From assembly GCF_000813325.1 (NCBI RefSeq), contig NZ_BBQE01000003.1: DNA of 64,000 bases; one strand, given 5' to 3'. The first letter of the stretch is position 1, and each line of letters starts with the position of its first letter. Positions 24,509 through 32,684 of the stretch are shown here, piece by piece. A program made the position numbers and the translations under genes. Below the pieces are notes generated by a model. It did not search any database, was not told where the DNA came from, and saw only the letters and a program-made list of their open reading frames with translations. The stretch comes from Sulfurospirillum cavolei. GTDB lineage: Bacteria > Campylobacterota > Campylobacteria > Campylobacterales > Sulfurospirillaceae.

Positions 24509-26599
24509 ATGAAAAAAATACTTTTACTTTTAATTTTTTTAAGTTCGTTTTCTTTTTCTTATACAAAAAACGACCCTAATGTTTCTGTCTCTGAGACTGA
24601 TTGGTATCCAATTTCTGATTGGAGTTGGGAAAGTGCTGAAAAACGTTCTGCACAAGATTATTATCAATCTGAGTCCTCTACCTCTGATAATTCTGTTTTT
24701 TTTGAAATTTATGAGGGTTTTACGCGTAATACTAATTATTATACTTGTTACAATCTTCCGTGCTCGAGTCGAGAACATAAATCTATTACTTATCGAATTT
24801 GTAAAGATTCTACAAAAAAATATAATTGGAATACAGGCAAATGCGATCTTCCCTATGTTCCGCCTGTTCAATGTTCCGAAAATATGAAAAAATCTCCTGA
24901 CGGTACGGCTTGCATTTGTAAAGACGGCTATAGCCCCGATGATGTAACTTACGATGATGCGGGAAGCATTACGACTATTAATACATGTAAACCTAAAAAA
25001 AATTGCCCGCCTCAAATGAAATATTTTTGGACAAATCAAGCGACAGATATTACGGGTCTTTTCAAGACAGAATATTATGATTGTGTGCCTCGTACGGACT
25101 TAAGTGAAGCTGATTGCGAAGCGCAAGGCGGTCATTATTTAAAAATTGATTCCGACGGCGAAAGTTTAAATGACAAATATATAACGATGTACGGCAAGGG
25201 TTGTATTAATTCTGAATTTGTTCAAAAAGAAGCTTTTTGGGATAATTTTTCTTTTTTGATGAGCGGTTTTATTCTTAATCTCGGTAAGCAATTTCCCTCT
25301 TCTTTAGTTAATAAAGCAATTCCTGAAAAGCAATTTTTTCTTGAGTATAAAAATAAACAAGGCGATTTTCCTTTAACACAATACGAGCCTATTGTTGAAG
25401 ATTTAGGCATGACTCCCGAAGGTGTTTTAGGTAAAATTGGTTTTAATCCTAAAAATGCGGCTTCCGATGTTGATACTACTTCGGCTTATAATAAATTTTT
25501 GAAAGATAACGGTTATATAAAAGATACGAGTGAGGTTTCTTCTTCTCCTATAAATAATGTTGCTCTTTCTCCTGAAGTTTCGCAAAAACTTGACGATCTT
25601 TTTTATAAAGGCGGCGATGAATTAGGATTTAAAGATAATATGCTCGGTTCTGCTAATATGAATATTAGCGGTGCTATGCCCGATCTGTCTTCTGCATCTT
25701 CTGCAAAGGTCGGTGCACAAGTTGCTACAAAGATCGATTTGAATTCGTATCTTGTCAAAAATGAAACAAAAAGTTACCCTGTTTCCTTAGTTAAACAATA
25801 TGAGAATACTGCTTCTGACGGTTCTGTTGCTACTTCTTATAAAGGTACGATTACTTACCCCGATTCAACTACGGCAAACGTTACGATTAATCAAACGAAG
25901 CAATCAACTGGTGCTGTTGTTAATGAGGTGGGTTATTCTTATATTGTTGATACTTCAAACGGTACAAAAACGTTTAACGGTTCTTATACAACGACAACCG
26001 ACGCCACGGGTACGGTTACGAATACCGTTACGAAGCCTTCTACGGTTACGCAAGTTAATGACGATGGTTCTGTTTCTACTTCTACGAATGCGGGGTCGTC
26101 ATCGGTCGAAACGGATAAAACTGAAACGGCTGTTAATCTTTCTCCCATTACCTCGAGGTTAGATCAAATCAAAACGCAACTTTCTCAACTTCAAAAAGAG
26201 CAAGTAGGAGAATGGGAATACACTTCTCCAAAAACTGCCGAGGCTACGGCTTCATTAAATAAGCTTGTTCAAGCTTTTACGGATTTTTCTTTGTCACTTG
26301 ATACTCTTTTAAATTTTGCTGATGGTCTTGTTACCGATTTAAAAAATCTCTTCCAAGCTTTTGAAGATGCTAAAAATATGTTCGATGATAAACCTACGGT
26401 AAGCATTCCTAGCGGTACTTGTCCGTTTTCTATCTCCGGAGCGAATAGAACCGGCGGACCGGTTCGCACGTATACGATCGACCCTTGTTATTTTGTCGCT
26501 CCTAGAAAGCCCCTTTTAACTATTTTCTTTACTTTGCTTTTTTCGTGGCTTGTTATTATGTTTGCTATTAAACATTTGTTTAATACGACACCTCATTAA
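24509..26599 (+). CDS. Inovirus adsorption protein (pIII-like)
   Basis: A 696-residue protein from ATG 24509; a TTG 12 bases upstream is the alternative. It has a signal peptide (MKKILLLLIFLSSFSFSYTK), a cysteine-rich N-terminal third (CYNLPCSSRE, VQCSENMKK, ACICKDGYSPDD, KNCPPQMKY), a long Ser/Thr/Val-rich middle, a helical segment (SPITSRLDQIKTQLSQLQKE) and one C-terminal transmembrane helix (LLTIFFTLLFSWLVIMFAI). This N-binding, linker, C-anchor layout, located between coat genes and zot, matches pIII/TspB-like attachment proteins that bind the host pilus or receptor. Confidence 0.8.
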   Translation: MKKILLLLIFLSSFSFSYTKNDPNVSVSETDWYPISDWSWESAEKRSAQDYYQSESSTSDNSVFFEIYEGFTRNTNYYTCYNLPCSSREHKSITYRICKDSTKKYNWNTGKCDLPYVPPVQCSENMKKSPDGTACICKDGYSPDDVTYDDAGSITTINTCKPKKNCPPQMKYFWTNQATDITGLFKTEYYDCVPRTDLSEADCEAQGGHYLKIDSDGESLNDKYITMYGKGCINSEFVQKEAFWDNFSFLMSGFILNLGKQFPSSLVNKAIPEKQFFLEYKNKQGDFPLTQYEPIVEDLGMTPEGVLGKIGFNPKNAASDVDTTSAYNKFLKDNGYIKDTSEVSSSPINNVALSPEVSQKLDDLFYKGGDELGFKDNMLGSANMNISGAMPDLSSASSAKVGAQVATKIDLNSYLVKNETKSYPVSLVKQYENTASDGSVATSYKGTITYPDSTTANVTINQTKQSTGAVVNEVGYSYIVDTSNGTKTFNGSYTTTTDATGTVTNTVTKPSTVTQVNDDGSVSTSTNAGSSSVETDKTETAVNLSPITSRLDQIKTQLSQLQKEQVGEWEYTSPKTAEATASLNKLVQAFTDFSLSLDTLLNFADGLVTDLKNLFQAFEDAKNMFDDKPTVSIPSGTCPFSISGANRTGGPVRTYTIDPCYFVAPRKPLLTIFFTLLFSWLVIMFAIKHLFNTTPH

Positions 26600-26611
26600 T
26601 AGGAAATACTC

Positions 26612-27052
26612 ATGCAATGGCTTATTAATTTTATAGCGGGTCTAGCCGTTTCTTTCATTGAAATTGTCGTTAAAAAGTTTGGAATTTTTGTTTCAATTAG
26701 TGCTTTAATAAAAGTTATCGTTGCCCTTTATATTGCTTTTTTGATTTCTGCCGCCGCATTTATAACGGCGTATCTTTTGCGTATTTGGAATGCCTTTAAA
26801 GATTTGTTTACGCAAGTCACTCAAGCTTCCGTTGACGGAAGCTTTGGCGGTGTTTCAAATTCTCAAATTCTTAGTTCTTCTTTTGCTTTTCTCCACGATA
26901 GCGGTTTAGCCGATGCTCTCATTACTGCGGGCGATCTTTTTGTCGGGTTGCTTTCTCTTTATTTTGTAATTCAACTCTATAAACTCTATAAGGCTATTAC
27001 GGGGAATATTGTAAAGATCATTAATGATCTTTTTATTTTGATGACACGTTAA
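26612..27052 (+). CDS. Inovirus minor coat protein (pVI-like, DUF2523-type)
   Basis: A 146-residue protein with about three hydrophobic helices (N-terminal INFIAGLAVSFIEIVV, then LIKVIVALYIAFLISAAAFITAYLL, and a C-terminal SLYFVIQLYKLY segment). It lies 12 bases after the adhesin gene and just before zot. In inoviruses this slot holds the pVI-type protein that caps the virion end with pIII. The family call is from position, size and hydrophobic pattern. Confidence 0.68.
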   Translation: MQWLINFIAGLAVSFIEIVVKKFGIFVSISALIKVIVALYIAFLISAAAFITAYLLRIWNAFKDLFTQVTQASVDGSFGGVSNSQILSSSFAFLHDSGLADALITAGDLFVGLLSLYFVIQLYKLYKAITGNIVKIINDLFILMTR

Positions 27053-27070
27053 TTTTAAGGAGCCAGTCGT

Positions 27071-28165
27071 ATGTTCTCGGGTATTATGGGCGCGCCGCGT
27101 AGCGGTAAAACGTACTTTTACGTTAATTTTATTCTCGAAGAATTTAAAAAATATCAAAAAAATAGCTCTAAATATCGTTTTATTTATACTAATATCAATG
27201 GTCTTCGTTTTGATGCTTTTAAGGGCTTTGTTAAGCAATATAACAAGGCTGATTTTGATAGAGCTATGCAACAAGAATTCGCAATTTATTCGCAAGCCGA
27301 AGAAGGTCTTATTGATCACGGCGGCGATTACGATAAGTGGGCGATTGAGAACGGTGTTTACGCTGATTATCATCATTGCTTAATTATTATCGATGAGGCT
27401 TACGGTACTTTTACAACAACTTACGAAGATCATAAAAATCGTTTCCTTTCGTATCACGGTCACTGGGGTATCGATGTTGTTTTCATTCTCCAGTCTAAAC
27501 GTCAGGTCAATCGAAGATACTTAGATCATTGTGAAGTTTTTTACGTTGCCAAACCTTCGGGCAAGCGTTTTAATTCTAACTTTTTTCGTTATCAATCTTA
27601 TTCTACGGCAGATATAAAAAAAGATAATGAGATTGAATCAACTTCTTTAAAATTTGATAAGAATGTAGCTTCTTTTTATAATAGCGGCTCGGCTGTTCTT
27701 TATAAAAGTTTTGTTTTAAAAAAGCTTATGCCTCTTTTCTTTTTAATTCCTGCACTTTATTTTTATTTTTTTGTCGTTGGTGCTCCGAAATATTCAAAAA
27801 AGCAAGATGAAAATCAAACTATTCAATTTTCTCAAAATTTAGATCAACATCAAAATAACGATCAAAATTTTACGTTTAGCAACACTAAAAAAAATGAAAA
27901 ACCTTTTAATGATGAGGGTGTTTTTCTTCGTGCTTTTTGTTATCCATCAGGCTGTCGTTTTGAAAAATATTCTTTATTTTTGGGCGAAAAAAATATGCTC
28001 AAACTTATTAATATTTATAAGTGTCAGATTGTCCTATATGAAAATCTTAGCCTTAATCTTGTTCATTATTATTTGCGTTGTGATACGTCTATAAATGAAT
28101 TTTTATTAAATTATAAGGAGCGTGGCGATGAAACAAATACTGCTAATGATAGTTCTGTTAAGTAA
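27071..28165 (+). CDS. Zot-domain assembly ATPase (pI-like)
   Basis: A 364-residue protein. Walker A GAPRSGKT lies at residues 7-14, Walker B-like CLIIIDEAYG near 105, and a polar tract EDHKNRFLSYHGHWGIDVVF follows, all typical of the Zot/pI family. One transmembrane helix (LMPLFFLIPALYFYFFVVG, ~residues 220-240) separates the cytoplasmic ATPase from a C-terminal periplasmic part with several cysteines. pI/Zot powers virion assembly and extrusion with the secretin pIV. The gene overlaps the secretin gene by 38 bases. The ribosome-binding site is AAGGAG. Confidence 0.9.
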   Translation: MFSGIMGAPRSGKTYFYVNFILEEFKKYQKNSSKYRFIYTNINGLRFDAFKGFVKQYNKADFDRAMQQEFAIYSQAEEGLIDHGGDYDKWAIENGVYADYHHCLIIIDEAYGTFTTTYEDHKNRFLSYHGHWGIDVVFILQSKRQVNRRYLDHCEVFYVAKPSGKRFNSNFFRYQSYSTADIKKDNEIESTSLKFDKNVASFYNSGSAVLYKSFVLKKLMPLFFLIPALYFYFFVVGAPKYSKKQDENQTIQFSQNLDQHQNNDQNFTFSNTKKNEKPFNDEGVFLRAFCYPSGCRFEKYSLFLGEKNMLKLINIYKCQIVLYENLSLNLVHYYLRCDTSINEFLLNYKERGDETNTANDSSVK

Positions 28166-29327
28166 TCTTTTTTCCGTAGATTACAAAAATATTTCTTTCC
28201 CTGAATTTGTTCGTGAGCTTTCTTCTGCTTCGGGCAAAAATATCGTTATTTCGGGCGAAGTAAATACGAATTTTAATGTTTTCTTTCCTTCTTTCGACTA
28301 TACGAAAAAAGAGAATATTTTTACGGTTCTACTTGATGTTTTACAAATTAATGATCTTGATTTTAAAGAGACGGCACAATCGATCATTATTTTTAAAAAA
28401 AAGCCTGATATTGCACTAACTCCTCCTCCTGATACAAATGTTACGGAGAAGGAAGAATATTACGTCGTTAAATTTCGTTATCTCCAAAAAGATGACGTTG
28501 ATAAAGCTCTTTCTATTTTTCAAAATGTCGGTAAATCTATTTTTAAAGATCGTGTTCTTATTCGGTGCGTTCCTTCTCAAATTGATTCTATTAAAACCGT
28601 TATCAACTCTCTCGATGCTTCTTATCAGCTTCGCCGTGTTTCTTTTGTCGTTTTTTCTACTAATAACCAAAAAATAAGAGATTTGGGTACAGATTTTTCT
28701 AAAATTCAAGAAAGCTCCAGTGCCTACGTCAAGTATGTTACTTCTTCCGTTAACCTAACCTCTAGCTTAACGGATCCACCTTCTTTTACTGCTTTTGTTA
28801 ATGCTATGTCATCAAACGGTTTGATTAATATTCTATATCATCCTACGATTAGTGTTTTAGACGGTAAAGATGCTGTTTTAGAGAGCATTAAAGAGGTTGC
28901 CGTTAGTACGGGTACGACGACTACAACAAACGCTCAAACGGTTACTTCTACAACAAAGAGCTATAAAAAGGTCGGTCTTAAATTAAATATTTCTAATGTT
29001 GTTATTTTTGATGAACGGATAACTTTTTCCCTTGATCTTTATATCGAGAGCCTTGCGGATAGCACGGAAACGCCTACTATTAACTCTAAGCATGTTCAAA
29101 CGCATGTCTACTTAGATAATTACAATAGCTTTCTCTTAGCGGGTATAAATTCGTTCGATCAGACCGAGATCGATACCAATATACCGATCATTGAAAATAT
29201 CCCCCTTCTAGGGCTTCTAACACGTCATAAAACCGAAACGATTAATGACTTTACCTTTTCCGTTTTCATTACGCTTTTAGACGCAAACGAGGAGCAAAAG
29301 GGGGCACCCGCGGGAGCGGGGGAATGA
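28128..29327 (+). CDS. Phage secretin (pIV-like)
   Basis: A 399-residue outer-membrane secretin. ATG 28128 was chosen because AAGGAG lies seven bases upstream; the GTG at 28122 is less likely. It has a signal peptide (MKQILLMIVLLSNLFSVDY), N0/N1-like domains, and a C-terminal secretin domain with TISVLDGKDAVLESIKEVAV and the signature IPIIENIPLLGLLTRHK near the end. It provides the export gate for the filament, so this prophage does not need a host secretin. It overlaps the zot gene and ends in a short Gly/Ala tail. Confidence 0.92.
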   Translation: MKQILLMIVLLSNLFSVDYKNISFPEFVRELSSASGKNIVISGEVNTNFNVFFPSFDYTKKENIFTVLLDVLQINDLDFKETAQSIIIFKKKPDIALTPPPDTNVTEKEEYYVVKFRYLQKDDVDKALSIFQNVGKSIFKDRVLIRCVPSQIDSIKTVINSLDASYQLRRVSFVVFSTNNQKIRDLGTDFSKIQESSSAYVKYVTSSVNLTSSLTDPPSFTAFVNAMSSNGLINILYHPTISVLDGKDAVLESIKEVAVSTGTTTTTNAQTVTSTTKSYKKVGLKLNISNVVIFDERITFSLDLYIESLADSTETPTINSKHVQTHVYLDNYNSFLLAGINSFDQTEIDTNIPIIENIPLLGLLTRHKTETINDFTFSVFITLLDANEEQKGAPAGAGE

Positions 29328-29401
29328 GCGACGAGTTTGCCTCTTGGTTACTTATAAAATAAATGTGTACCAATATAAATAAGAAAAAGGAGATTTCAAA
29401 A

Positions 29402-30571
29402 ATGTACGGGATTACAAAAGAAGATCGCAAAATGCTTTTAGCAAAGTTAAAAAAACAACAAGAATATCTTTATGATAATTTCATCGATACGGGTTTCTCA
29501 AAAATTCCTTATGCGAATTTTTTCCAAAACGCTTGGCATAATTCAAATCGCTATATCGCTGAATTAAATCATCGTGTTTGGTCTTTGAATCAATATGCAA
29601 ATGATAGGGGTCTTGTCTGTATTTTTGCTGTTCTCTCGCTTCCTTCTTCGTATCATCGAAAACGACAAATTACTTTAAAAAATAATCTAGTTCGTTTGGT
29701 ACGCAATGATGATTTTATTGAGGATGAATTTCATACCGTTTCTGCGGGTTCTAAGCGTCTTCGTGAAGTAGTTAGGTCAATTTTTAATTCTAAGGCTTTT
29801 CGTGCTATTGATCGATTAGATCGATGTTATGTGACAACGTCCGAACCGCATAAAGATGGGACTTGTCATTTAAATCTTATGTGCTTCGTTCCTAAAAATT
29901 TTGTCAATGCTTGCGTTAAGGCAATAGAGTCTCGTTTTATCGATGAACATTCTCACATTAATATCGCTATTGATAATCCTACTGCTTATATCATGAAATA
30001 TATTTTTAAAACGCTTGACGATCTCCGTGAAAGTGATGGCGATCTTGATAATTTGAGTGATTTAACCTTATGGTATATTCATCATAAAATTCCTCGTGTA
30101 ACGATGTCTCGTACGTTTGTTTCTCTCGATATTTATCGTTGTTTAAAAGGTCAATTTTCATTAAATCGTTTGTCTACTTTATGTTCTAGTGGTGCCCTTG
30201 ATGTTATTTTTGATCAAAACGGTAAAATTTTATCAATTATCGGAGAGTTTGGCGATGTTTATAGTCGTAAACGTTCTTTTATTAAAAATGATTTTTTAAA
30301 AGCTTCTAAACCCTGCCTTAAAGATCACACAAAACCTCTTAAGGTTGAAGTTTTTGACAAAGACGGCATTTTGTTAAACCCTGTTAAAAAACCAGTTTCA
30401 CACATGAAAAATTACGAACTTTTACAATATTACTTTAAGCTTGACCCCGAAGAATGCAATCTCCATCATTTTGGTATTGTTCAAAACGAATGCGTTAAAC
30501 GTGGACTCATTGAGGGTACAATTCAATCTCTTAATGATTTTAATACAGATTTTGATGAAATGGGGGCTTAA
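29402..30571 (+). CDS. Phage replication initiator (HUH-endonuclease-like)
   Basis: A 389-residue protein with AAGGAGA eight bases upstream of ATG 29402. A metal-site-like motif lies near residues 147-158: EPHKDGTCHLNL. Inovirus and plasmid Rep proteins of this class usually read HxDGxxHxH here, so the second histidine of the HUH pair is Asn in this protein. The tyrosine motif AYIMKYIFK (near 195-203, YxxK) is intact. These are the hallmarks of rolling-circle initiators that nick the phage origin. It lies directly before the PP-loop gene. Confidence 0.8.
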   Translation: MYGITKEDRKMLLAKLKKQQEYLYDNFIDTGFSKIPYANFFQNAWHNSNRYIAELNHRVWSLNQYANDRGLVCIFAVLSLPSSYHRKRQITLKNNLVRLVRNDDFIEDEFHTVSAGSKRLREVVRSIFNSKAFRAIDRLDRCYVTTSEPHKDGTCHLNLMCFVPKNFVNACVKAIESRFIDEHSHINIAIDNPTAYIMKYIFKTLDDLRESDGDLDNLSDLTLWYIHHKIPRVTMSRTFVSLDIYRCLKGQFSLNRLSTLCSSGALDVIFDQNGKILSIIGEFGDVYSRKRSFIKNDFLKASKPCLKDHTKPLKVEVFDKDGILLNPVKKPVSHMKNYELLQYYFKLDPEECNLHHFGIVQNECVKRGLIEGTIQSLNDFNTDFDEMGA

Positions 30572-30572
30572 T

Positions 30573-31373
30573 ATGTATGATGTTAAAAATTTTAAACATG
30601 TTTATTGTCTTTCAGGTGGTCAAGATAGTACGGCTATGACTGTCCGTTCTCTTGAATTAGGTTTACCAGTTGACTATATAATTTTTTGTGACACTGGTAA
30701 TGAATTTCCTTTGATGTATAAATATCTTTCTGTTCTTGATGAGTGGTTACAAAGAAAATACAATACTGGTATAACTCGTCTATCTTCTAAATCTTCTTTA
30801 GAATCACTCTGTTTTTCGTCTTTTAAACGCGGTAAAAACAAAGGTGTTGTTCGTGGATTACCTTATGCTTCAAAAATGTCATTTTGTACTCGTGAACTTA
30901 AAAAAAATATCTCTCGTGATTTTGCCAAAAAAATTGGCGGTGCATTTATGTATCTTGGCTATGTTTCAAGAGAAAAAAATCGTATTCATCAAGAAATTGA
31001 AAATTTCATGATTAATCGTTTTCCTTTAATTGATTGTGATTGGAATGAGGATAGTGTTTCTTCTTTTCTTAAATCAATGGGCATTTATAACTCTTTGTAT
31101 GATTTTTATTCTCGTACGGGTTGTATGTTTTGTCCTAAACAAACGCTTGATTCTTGGAAAGCTCTCTATATTCATTTCCCCCAGTATTTTAAAATCGCTC
31201 AATCTTGGGAATATAGAGCTAAAGAAATGAATGCACTTATTAAAACTTTTCGTAGTGATTATTCTCTCGATGATCTTGCTTTTCGTTTTGAGCGTGAAAT
31301 ACAAAAAGACAAAAAACAAATTAAGTTTTCATATGATTGGAATGATGAGAACGTGTCTTGCTTTTGTAAATAG
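30573..31373 (+). CDS. PP-loop ATPase of the PAPS reductase family
   Basis: A 266-residue protein starting two bases after the rep stop (GGGGG upstream of ATG 30573; a longer frame would run inside rep). PP-loop SGGQDST (residues 14-20), FCDTGNEFP, SFCTRELKK and a CMFCPKQTLDSW motif match the phosphoadenosine-phosphosulfate-reductase-like N-type ATP pyrophosphatase superfamily. The cysteines (SFCTRE, GCMFC, and SCFCK at the end) could bind an Fe-S cluster or carry sulfur, as in DndC-like enzymes. No dnd or cysteine-biosynthesis partner is nearby. Role in the prophage unknown; nucleic-acid sulfur modification or defence are hypotheses. Confidence 0.82.
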   Translation: MYDVKNFKHVYCLSGGQDSTAMTVRSLELGLPVDYIIFCDTGNEFPLMYKYLSVLDEWLQRKYNTGITRLSSKSSLESLCFSSFKRGKNKGVVRGLPYASKMSFCTRELKKNISRDFAKKIGGAFMYLGYVSREKNRIHQEIENFMINRFPLIDCDWNEDSVSSFLKSMGIYNSLYDFYSRTGCMFCPKQTLDSWKALYIHFPQYFKIAQSWEYRAKEMNALIKTFRSDYSLDDLAFRFEREIQKDKKQIKFSYDWNDENVSCFCK

Positions 31374-31382
31374 GTGTATAAA

Positions 31383-32264
31383 ATGACTTTCCAAAAATAT
31401 GCAAACCTCTATCTTCAGTTGAATGAAGATGAATGGAAACCGTCATATCTTGATAAAAATAAAGGCATTGTTGAAACTCGTTTCAAAGCTTTTATAGATA
31501 TGAATATTCAAGATTTGCACGCATCTGACATTAAACTCTGGTACAAAAATATAAGCGATGTAGGGAATAAGTCCAAGCGAAACTACTTAAGCGTTTTAAA
31601 GGGTATTCTAGACGTCGCTTTGCATGATGAAGTAATCCAAAAGAATCCTATGATACATGTAAAGCTTCCAAACTATCATGCACCTCGTATTAATCCTTTT
31701 TCAAGTGATGAAGTTAAACGAATTTTAGACGGTGCTCAGGAATTTAATTTTAACTTTGTTTACTTCTTAGCAATGGGGTTTTTTACGGGTATGAGGACTG
31801 GTGAGATACTTTCTCTCAAACGTAAAGAAGTGAATCTTAAAAAAAGATCGATTTCTATAAATTCTACTCGTTCTCGTTTTGGTGAACACGAGCCTAAAAC
31901 ATTCGGTTCTAAACGTGAAATTCCTATTATAGACGCTCTTTATCCTTATATCTTAAAAATGTTTGAGCGCGATAACGATAAATACATGATGACAACTCAA
32001 TACGGTACACCATATCGTGATACGCATGTTTTTTGTGTTCTTTGGTGGAAACCACTCTTAAAATCACTTCGTATTTCATATCGTAGACCGTACAATATGC
32101 GCCATACTTTCGCTACAAATATGCTCTATCGTGATTTATGCACACCTGTTGAATTAGCACAGTATTTAGGGCATTCAAGCACTAAAATGATCTATGATGT
32201 CTATGTAAGTTACATTCAAGGTCACTTTAAGACCTTTAATACACATATTTCTATATATTCTTAG
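31383..32264 (+). CDS. Tyrosine integrase of the inovirus prophage
   Basis: A 293-residue phage-type recombinase from ATG 31383; a GTG at 31374 is possible. It has an N-terminal SAM-like core-binding domain (IQDLHASDIKLWYKNI) and a catalytic domain with Arg in FFTGMRTGEILSLKRKEV, Lys in EPKTFGSKREIPI, MRHTFATNML (HxxR), YLGHSSTKMIYDVYVSY (GH and nucleophilic Tyr). It ends 64 bases before the attachment repeat in tRNA-Ser and should catalyse integration there. Unlike element 1, its gene is not cut by the att site. Many inoviruses use host XerCD, so a self-encoded integrase is notable. Confidence 0.92.
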   Translation: MTFQKYANLYLQLNEDEWKPSYLDKNKGIVETRFKAFIDMNIQDLHASDIKLWYKNISDVGNKSKRNYLSVLKGILDVALHDEVIQKNPMIHVKLPNYHAPRINPFSSDEVKRILDGAQEFNFNFVYFLAMGFFTGMRTGEILSLKRKEVNLKKRSISINSTRSRFGEHEPKTFGSKREIPIIDALYPYILKMFERDNDKYMMTTQYGTPYRDTHVFCVLWWKPLLKSLRISYRRPYNMRHTFATNMLYRDLCTPVELAQYLGHSSTKMIYDVYVSYIQGHFKTFNTHISIYS

Positions 32265-32327
32265 GCATACGCAAGGGATTTTTAGATTTTTAAAAAGTGC
32301 TTTGAAAGTCCCTAAAATAGGGAGTTG

Positions 32328-32351
32328 GTGGCGGACAGAGAGGGATTTGAA
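32328..32351. repeat. attR in the intact tRNA-Ser gene (copy 3)
   Basis: The 24-bp right copy of the repeat, overlapping the last 23 bases of the tRNA-Ser gene (CCA end, acceptor stem and part of the T arm). It matches 22337-22360 perfectly and 16282-16299 over 18 bases. Confidence 0.92.
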
Positions 32352-32418
32352 CCCTCGGTCAGGTTGCCCCGACGCACCCTTAGCAGGGGTGTGGTTTCAG
32401 CCACTCACCCATCTGTCC
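32329..32418 (-). tRNA. tRNA-Ser(GCU)
   Basis: A 90-nt class II tRNA: acceptor stem GGACAGA / TCTGTCC, anticodon arm CACCC-CTGCTAA-GGGTG with anticodon GCT (32382-32384), a long variable arm, T arm GAGGG-TTCAAAT-CCCTC and an encoded CCA end. Its 3' end is the attachment site for both mobile elements and is restored by the integrated sequence. Confidence 0.96.
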
Positions 32419-32457
32419 AAGAAAAAGTAGAGTGCAATTATAGCAAACATAGATAAC

Positions 32458-32487
32458 AAAGAGCTTAAAGCCTTTCTTAAGCTCTTT
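32458..32487 (-). terminator. Hairpin terminator downstream of the 47-residue ORF
   Basis: A strong inverted repeat, AAAGAGCTTAA / TTAAGCTCTTT, lies eight bases beyond the small ORF stop and between it and the tRNA gene. Confidence 0.7.
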
Positions 32488-32494
32488 GCGACGG

Positions 32495-32638
32495 TCAGAT
32501 ATAGACTGGATCTTTGGATTGTAAGAGCTTATCAAGCAGTTTTTGAAGTTTTTTGACCGAATCTTGATCCGTTTTTTTCGCCTCTTCTATTTTACTTTTG
32601 AGCATTACGATAAGCTCGACACCTTCTATAAAATGCAT
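32495..32638 (-). CDS. Small hypothetical protein, 47 residues
   Basis: A 47-codon ORF with AAGGAG seven bases upstream of ATG 32638 and a terminator hairpin after its stop. The product (begins MHFIEGVELIVMLKSKIEEA) is a charged amphipathic helix rich in Lys, Glu and Leu (VKKLQKLLDKLLQ). It follows the asmA-like gene on the same strand. The ribosome-binding site plus terminator make a real gene likely. The function is unknown. Confidence 0.6.
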   Translation of the reverse strand: MHFIEGVELIVMLKSKIEEAKKTDQDSVKKLQKLLDKLLQSKDPVYI

Positions 32639-32684
32639 AGGGTACTCCTTTTAAAGATCGTTTACGAGCTTTAAAAAGCAAAAC

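Larger units (their letters stand above)
22337..32351. mobile_element. Element 2: inovirus (filamentous phage) prophage
   Basis: About 10.0 kb between perfect 24-bp direct repeats of the tRNA-Ser 3' end. The gene order is that of an inovirus: repressor region, ssDNA-binding candidate, small coat proteins, pIII-like adhesin, pVI-like protein, Zot/pI assembly ATPase and secretin, then a Rep protein and a tyrosine integrase beside the tRNA. All visible frames are open. A PP-loop PAPS-reductase-family gene between rep and integrase is unusual cargo. Composition is AT-rich relative to the chromosome but less extreme than element 1. Confidence 0.92.

Noticed and set aside
30573..31373. Part of a Dnd DNA-phosphorothioation system
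   Set aside because: Only one PP-loop gene is present; no dndA, dndB, dndD, dndE or restriction partner is visible.
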